Origin: Asaia bogorensis | GTDB taxonomy: Bacteria; Pseudomonadota; Alphaproteobacteria; Acetobacterales; Acetobacteraceae | DNA length: 11,507 nucleotides | NCBI GenBank assembly: GCA_945886995.1 | Contig: CAMCZJ010000088.1 | Location: 1-11,507 of the forward strand | Direction: 5' to 3' | Shown: in pieces, positions 7,116-11,507 of the stretch | Layout: each line of letters begins with the position of its first letter | How positions within the stretch are numbered: the stretch's first letter is position 1 | Notes under the pieces: generated by a model | The model's database searches: none | Told to the model about the DNA's origin: nothing | What the model saw: the letters and a program-made list of their open reading frames with translations, nothing else | Translations under genes and position numbers: made by a program

Positions 7116-9391
7116 GCCTTGGTCACCCGGGCGCGGACGATGCCAGCAGCAAGGTTGATGGCGATATTGCTACGATTCCAAGCGGTGACGGTGACGATAT
7201 TGGTGGCACCGACTTGGGCAAGCATGACGATGCCGGAAGTGGCCAGGCTAAAGGCGGCGGTCGCGAAATCACCAGGCCGTGCGCCTTGCAGCGGCACATT
7301 GATTTGCGCCGAAGCGCCAGCGGCGATGGAGCCAGGGTCCCAGGGCAGTTCAGCGGCCAATTCACGCGCGCCATGCGGCAGATCCGGCAAGCCATAGAGC
7401 AAGGGCGGCGCATAAAGCGGGTCGCAGCCAAGGCGTAGCGCACGCACTTCATAATCACGCGCGATGCGTGCGACACCAATGATGGCGTAGGCGACGTTAT
7501 CGGCCAGGCGAATGACCTGCGGGCGCGTCAGGGTTGCATCATCCATATCGGCGGAGCTTTGCCACCAGCGGCCAGTGGCATTCCACATGAGGGATTGACC
7601 CGAAGCGCGCACCACGGGGGTGGCACCTTCGTTGATCAGATAACGATCCGGATCAAAGCACATGACCACAAGCCGCGCGCCATCCGCATCCACGGCAAGG
7701 GCGAATTCGCGGCAATTGCGGCTATCCACGACAAAGCCAAGACCGCGTCCGCCGGTCAGTAATACGCCGCGATCCGTGAAGGCGAAATCATCCAGACCGG
7801 GGAAGGCAAAATCTTCTAACCGCGTCGGGGAGAAGGAAACATTACTTGAAAGGCAGGCAAGCTTTTCAAAGCCCCACTCCTGCACAGACCAGCGAAATCG
7901 TGCGGCACGCAAATTCGGCACGGCGGCAACTTCGCGTGAGGCATCACGAAATGCGGCCGCCTGATGGAAGCGCCGCACGGTGGCACCAATGCGCGTGGCG
8001 CTTGGCGTGTAATCCACGTCCACAAGATAGGCTTGGCTGGCCCAGGCCACTTCGTAAAGATGGTCCTGCGCGCCTGCGGTATGACGCGCGACAAAGGGGC
8101 TGCAGCCTTCCATGCGCATGGCGCGCGCCCAGATGGCGCGGCTATTCACTTCACACAAAAAGGGGATGCCGCTGATGGGACGATTCCGCGCCTGCAATTC
8201 AAAGCCAGGTGCATCAAATATGTGCCGATTATGCGCGACATAGGCGCCGGGAGCGGCGGAGAACCGCACGCCGAAGCGATCCTTGGTAATATGCAGGCTG
8301 GAAGCGATGGCGAAATGACCGCCGTAATAACGCACGGATGTGTTCCAGGCGCCCGCACTGGCAGTGCGGACATCTAGCCCGATGCGGTTATTCACAATGC
8401 GCCCAAGCGTCAGCGTGGTATCCTCAAAGCCGCGTTCTTCGCCAAGTGTACGGATGCCGATGGTGAAGCCTTCCACCTGGCGGATTTCAACCTGGCATGA
8501 ATCGAAATTCCGCAGCACCAGGCCGATATCGGCTTCATTCTCCCAATCGGAAATGCTGACGCGGATGATGCGAATGCCCATGTAGAGTTTGGTGGCATTG
8601 CGGGTGGTGCCGCCATCGCCAATGGTAAGCGCGGCCTGACCCGATGGCCCAGCATAAAGCAAGCTGCCGCGCATGATCAGCCCTGCGGCACCACCGCCCA
8701 GCAGTAGCGGTTGACCAGTACGGTAACTGCCTTCACCAACTTCCAAGAAGCGCCCAGAAACAACAGCGGCATTCATGGCTGCTTGCAGCGCCGGACCATC
8801 ATCGGCGATGCCATCACCAAGCGCGCCGAAATCCCGTACAGAAAGCCGTTCATTCAGCTTGTCTTCGACCGCGCGTGGCACGGCGCCCGCATAGGGCAGG
8901 GTGATTTCTGGCCCATCCCGATCGAAAATCGCGATGTCACCAAGCGAATCAAAACCAAGCAGCCGATTACCGCGTGCGGCGCGCAAGGGCAGCAGCATAT
9001 TGCCATCATCGGCGGGGTCGGTGCGGATGGCCTGCTTCAGATCACTCGCCACTTGCTGCAGCGCTGCCATCTGGAAATCCAACTCATCATTCAAGGCGCT
9101 GGCACGGAGCAGGCTGTTTTCTTGAAAATCGGTGACCCGTGCCAGGACAAGGCGACGACGGAGCATGATGCGCACGCCATTGGCCGGCGCTTCGGTAAAG
9201 GTGACAATGCCGCCATCTGATTCACCCGCCCCCGTAATGGTAAAGCCGGTGGGTTGGATCAGGCCATCAAGGCGGACTTCAAGATCACTGTCATTGAAAA
9301 TGGGAAAGGCGAAGGTAAAATCGCGCTGCGTGCCATTGGCGATATAAAGCGCGCGTGGCGACACATCGCCAATGGTGATGTGTTCGGACAT
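7112..9391 (-). CDS. Phage tail spike: T7-fibre-like N terminus plus pectate-lyase-type beta-helix
   Basis: This encodes 759 residues from the ATG at 9391. An upstream TTG at 9433 would also be in frame, but the ATG has AAGGA six bases upstream and is preferred. Residues 1-~125 resemble the T7 tail-fibre attachment domain (RDFTFAFPIFNDSDLEVRLD, GIVTFTEAPANGVRIMLRR, DFQENSLLRASALNDELDF), which docks the fibre onto the tail. At 185-205 the VRDFGALGDGIADDGPAL motif marks the start of a parallel beta-helix of the Pectate_lyase_3 type. The remaining ~550 residues are Gly/Asp/Asn-rich, as expected for stacked strands and a C-terminal receptor-binding or trimerisation part. Such spikes bind, and often cleave, capsule or O-antigen; catalytic residues cannot be assigned here. 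A trimer is expected by family precedent. Confidence 0.88.
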   Translation of the reverse strand: MSEHITIGDVSPRALYIANGTQRDFTFAFPIFNDSDLEVRLDGLIQPTGFTITGAGESDGGIVTFTEAPANGVRIMLRRRLVLARVTDFQENSLLRASALNDELDFQMAALQQVASDLKQAIRTDPADDGNMLLPLRAARGNRLLGFDSLGDIAIFDRDGPEITLPYAGAVPRAVEDKLNERLSVRDFGALGDGIADDGPALQAAMNAAVVSGRFLEVGEGSYRTGQPLLLGGGAAGLIMRGSLLYAGPSGQAALTIGDGGTTRNATKLYMGIRIIRVSISDWENEADIGLVLRNFDSCQVEIRQVEGFTIGIRTLGEERGFEDTTLTLGRIVNNRIGLDVRTASAGAWNTSVRYYGGHFAIASSLHITKDRFGVRFSAAPGAYVAHNRHIFDAPGFELQARNRPISGIPFLCEVNSRAIWARAMRMEGCSPFVARHTAGAQDHLYEVAWASQAYLVDVDYTPSATRIGATVRRFHQAAAFRDASREVAAVPNLRAARFRWSVQEWGFEKLACLSSNVSFSPTRLEDFAFPGLDDFAFTDRGVLLTGGRGLGFVVDSRNCREFALAVDADGARLVVMCFDPDRYLINEGATPVVRASGQSLMWNATGRWWQSSADMDDATLTRPQVIRLADNVAYAIIGVARIARDYEVRALRLGCDPLYAPPLLYGLPDLPHGARELAAELPWDPGSIAAGASAQINVPLQGARPGDFATAAFSLATSGIVMLAQVGATNIVTVTAWNRSNIAINLAAGIVRARVTKA

Positions 9392-9397
9392 GGCAAT

Positions 9398-9402
9398 TCC
9401 TT
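9398..9402 (-). promoter_or_regulatory. Strong Shine-Dalgarno of the tail-spike gene
   Basis: On the minus strand AAGGA lies 6 bases before the ATG at 9391. It decides that start over the upstream in-frame TTG at 9433, which overlaps the preceding stop codon. It is the clearest ribosome-binding site in the phage block, where the other junctions are mostly overlaps. Confidence 0.75.
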
Positions 9403-9429
9403 GCGGCTGAGGGGATAGGGGGGCCGGGA

Positions 9430-9849
9430 TCAATCAAGCAGGTTGCGTGCAATGGCGCCGAAGGATTGCGTGGCGCGCACAAAACCCTGGAAGTCACCAT
9501 TGGCATTCAGCAGGGAAGGGCGGCCAGCCGCCAAGCGCATGCCCAGAAGATCGGCGCTTTCCGTTTCACTTTGCGCCGCATCGGCACGCATGCCAGCGGT
9601 GAGCGCCGCAGCGGAACCTTCATCTGGGGAAAGGCCGCCAGCGGCAAAGCGCGCACGCGTGGCAGCAATACTGCGGGCCAGCACTGCCTGTCGTGCGCGT
9701 TGCTGCGCTGCTTGTTGGCCGGCCAGAAATTGCTGTTGCGCAGCCTGCTGCGCTTCTCTGGCACGTGCATCCGATTTTTGCTTCTGCGCTTGGTCAAGGG
9801 CCGAAGCGCCGGCGAGGGCGAGGCTGGCGATGGACGCGATTTGAGCCAT
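9430..9849 (-). CDS. Small virion/internal core protein, T7 gp14-like
   Basis: This 139-residue protein has an Ala-rich hydrophobic N terminus (MAQIASIASLALAGASAL), then a long Gln/Ala/Arg coiled-coil-like helix (AREAQQAAQQQFLAGQQAAQ), a SIAATRARFAAGGLSPDEGS turn and a further helix. The architecture and the small-residue turn echo T7 gp14, an internal virion protein ejected into the cell envelope at infection. It is shorter than T7 gp14 (about 196 residues). Its ATG overlaps the nozzle stop as TGATG, and it directly precedes the tail spike. Assignment as an ejection or internal core protein is based on architecture and order; catalytic activity is not expected. A tail-assembly role is the main alternative. 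Confidence 0.6.
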   Translation of the reverse strand: MAQIASIASLALAGASALDQAQKQKSDARAREAQQAAQQQFLAGQQAAQQRARQAVLARSIAATRARFAAGGLSPDEGSAAALTAGMRADAAQSETESADLLGMRLAAGRPSLLNANGDFQGFVRATQSFGAIARNLLD

Positions 9850-11507
9850 CAGTCATTCATCCTGATTTCGGTTGTGACGGAAAGCAGCGTCACCGGCAGG
9901 GGATCATTGCCGGTGATACGCCACAGCGGGGCCATGGAATCACGGCGCCATCCAAGCCCGCGTAGCTTGGCATCCCCGGTGAAGAGCATGGGCGGCGCAT
10001 CGAAGTGATCATTATTGAAGCGTCGGAAGGTCAAGGCTTGCGGACCTTGGCCAAGATCCACCTCCATCGCGGGGGTTTCAAGCAAGCGAAACGTGACGGC
10101 AACCAGGCGGGAAGGGCCAGTTGCGCTGCCAGCGGGCGTGATGAGGTCAGCGGGCAGTGGCTCGATCTCATGCATGAAGGCAAGACCGATCGCGACCTTT
10201 GTGGCCGGCGCGGTGAGCGTGACAGCACCGCCAGTAACGATCGCACTGGGGCGGACCGCACCATCAGCCAGGATCGCAACTTGGCGCCCATTCAAATGGG
10301 TAAGTCCGGTCCAGGTAGATTTTGGTGTGATTGAGGTGCCGGTCAGCCCGGCATCTTGCATTAGGCCAGCTTCAAAGCGTTCGAGTGAAATGCCGGCTGA
10401 GCGTTCAACCACGCACCAGAGCGTACCTTCCACTTCGGCAATGGCGCGAAAGGCGCCGGTGGTTTCCTGCCGTGTCCAGGCGGTGACCTGTTCCGCGCGA
10501 TAGAGCGTGAGTGTCGCCAGCGCGCCATCTTCCATCACCAGGTGCAAAAGCCGTGCGCCTTGATCATAAGCCATGGCGCGCGGTGATTTGATCAAGTGCC
10601 GGCCCAATATGGCAAGGTCATTGGCCTGATAGGCCTGCTGCACCTGGGTATAGGCGAATTCATAAACGCCCTGGCCCGCGCGTGAGACGAAAATGGTTGA
10701 TCCATCTACATCCACGGGCGGCACCAGCCGATCCACAGGCGAACCCACGCGGGTTTGGCGGTTGATTTGAATATTGGCGGGTGTCAGCGGATCGCCAGTG
10801 ACCATCCATTCAGCGCCAGAGGTGAAAAGCTGCAAATGCTGGCCGGAGAATACGCCGCGAATGGCATTCACCTGGTCAGAAAGCAGGCTGAAGGCAATTG
10901 CTTCATCATCCAGCCCCATGCCTGGGTCGAAGTTGAAAAGATCCCCAGTACGGGAAAGCCAAAGCCGATTGGGCAGATCGCGTGAACCGCCGATGACAAG
11001 CCTGTCCTGATGAAAGCAGCAGGTGATGGGCCAGCCGCGCGCGGTGCTGAAGGCGGCTTCGTCCCAATCCTTGGTGGCGGTGGTGCTGGTAAGGGGCTGC
11101 TCAACACTGGCGATGATGGTGCTTTGCGAATTCACTGCCGAAACAAGCACGCGTTTGCCGCCGATACGCAGCCGCACACCGATATGTTCTACTGCAAAAA
11201 CTGACGCGCTGGCGCTGATGGTGATGGTACCATTCAGCGCACTGGGAGTAAGTGTCACTTCTGGTGCAGCAAAGCGGAAATAGGCATCCTGCGTGAAGGA
11301 CCAGGGCGTGATCGACCAACCCGTATTGCTGCGCTGCACTTTTTGTGGGCGCATATCCGGATGCGTCAGCAGCAGCGTATCGGCATTCTGGGTGAAGCCG
11401 ATTTGCGGCAGCATGGTTTCGGTCCAGGGCGCAATCAGCTCAGCGATCTTCAGATCGGCGGCATAGATGGAAAGCTTGCCGTCGGTAAGCACCATCAAAT
11501 AGGTTTG
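9849..11507 (-). CDS. Podoviral tail nozzle protein (T7 gp12-like), 5' partial
   Basis: The frame is open to the right edge of the window (visible 553 codons including stop). The residues before the first ATG (QTYL at the very edge) continue a typical family segment (QTYLMVLTDGKLSIYAADL), so the true start is outside the window. Recognisable blocks follow: IGFTQNADTLLLTHPDMRPQ, then FHQDRLVIGGSRDLPNRLWL, RTGDLFNFDPGMGLDDEAIA and LLSDQVNAIRGVFSGQHLQL with SGAEWMVTG. These are the hallmarks of the beta-propeller-containing nozzle/tail tubular protein B family of podoviruses and related prophages. It would form the lower part of the short tail to which spikes attach. Its stop overlaps the start of the gp14-like gene by one base. 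Family call is strong; equivalence to T7 gp12 is by motif and order. Confidence 0.85.
   Translation of the reverse strand, partial: QTYLMVLTDGKLSIYAADLKIAELIAPWTETMLPQIGFTQNADTLLLTHPDMRPQKVQRSNTGWSITPWSFTQDAYFRFAAPEVTLTPSALNGTITISASASVFAVEHIGVRLRIGGKRVLVSAVNSQSTIIASVEQPLTSTTATKDWDEAAFSTARGWPITCCFHQDRLVIGGSRDLPNRLWLSRTGDLFNFDPGMGLDDEAIAFSLLSDQVNAIRGVFSGQHLQLFTSGAEWMVTGDPLTPANIQINRQTRVGSPVDRLVPPVDVDGSTIFVSRAGQGVYEFAYTQVQQAYQANDLAILGRHLIKSPRAMAYDQGARLLHLVMEDGALATLTLYRAEQVTAWTRQETTGAFRAIAEVEGTLWCVVERSAGISLERFEAGLMQDAGLTGTSITPKSTWTGLTHLNGRQVAILADGAVRPSAIVTGGAVTLTAPATKVAIGLAFMHEIEPLPADLITPAGSATGPSRLVAVTFRLLETPAMEVDLGQGPQALTFRRFNNDHFDAPPMLFTGDAKLRGLGWRRDSMAPLWRITGNDPLPVTLLSVTTEIRMND

Larger units (their letters stand above)
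4260..11507 (-). mobile_element. Late module of a T7-like podoviral prophage (partial)
   Basis: Seven consecutive minus-strand genes read right to left as nozzle, small internal virion protein, tail spike, probable small terminase, large terminase, membrane protein and cell-wall hydrolase. This order parallels T7 genes 12, 14, 17, 18, 19 with a lysis unit placed last. The large terminase and nozzle are of recognisable podoviral type, which anchors the call. Only the host-proximal left edge is in the window, abutting bpt at 4257. Portal, scaffold, capsid and any integrase or repressor would lie to the right. No att repeat or tRNA is visible at the left edge. All frames are intact and base composition is not strikingly different from the flanking host genes by eye, which fits a phage well adapted to this host or a long-resident element. 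Confidence 0.85.

Noticed and set aside
1..11507. CRISPR arrays, tRNA or rRNA genes, insertion sequences, toxin-antitoxin or defence genes
   Set aside because: I looked for regular direct repeats, tRNA-like cloverleaf ends, transposase motifs and nuclease/ATPase defence signatures and saw none. The frequent GCGCGC tracts reflect codon composition.

Overview
The window looks like chromosomal DNA of a GC-rich Gram-negative bacterium carrying part of a prophage. Its reading frames are rich in gcg/cgc/ggc codons, the bpt and penicillin-acylase proteins are of proteobacterial type, and the overall flavour suggests an alphaproteobacterium, perhaps Acetobacteraceae. That last placement is an inference, because there is no rRNA or marker gene to fix it. 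Two blocks meet head to head at about position 4257.

The left block (1-4256, + strand) is host-like. It starts inside a protein with a TPR remnant and a GT9-like glycosyltransferase domain. An ATGA overlap leads into a membrane-anchored penicillin acylase-family Ntn hydrolase, with predicted nucleophile Ser271. After a 57-bp gap comes bpt, an aspartate/glutamate leucyltransferase of the bacterial N-degron pathway. All three appear intact apart from the 5' truncation of the first.

The right block (4260-11507, almost entirely - strand) is the late end of a podovirus-like prophage whose order resembles T7. Read in the direction of transcription (right to left) it contains: a nozzle protein (T7 gp12-like, running off the window), a small alanine/glutamine-rich virion protein (gp14-like), a tail spike with a T7-fibre-like N terminus joined to a pectate-lyase-type beta-helix (gp17 position), a small probable terminase subunit (gp18 position), a T7 gp19-type large terminase with complete ATPase and nuclease motifs, then a membrane/coiled-coil protein and a SleB-type cell-wall hydrolase that probably form the lysis cassette. 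Most neighbours overlap by 1-4 bases (23 for the two terminase genes), so translation is probably coupled. The tail spike is the exception and has its own strong Shine-Dalgarno sequence.

One small gene (5163-5384) lies on the opposite strand between the terminase and the lysis genes and may be a regulator or accessory (moron) gene. No integrase, repressor, tRNA, CRISPR array or insertion sequence is visible. The phage module ends only 3 bp from the stop codon of bpt. All phage frames are open, so this is either a recently active prophage or a cluster kept under selection. The most unusual points are the lean T7-like layout without gp15/gp16-type genes between the gp14-like and tail-spike genes, the antisense small gene, and the tight junction with bpt.
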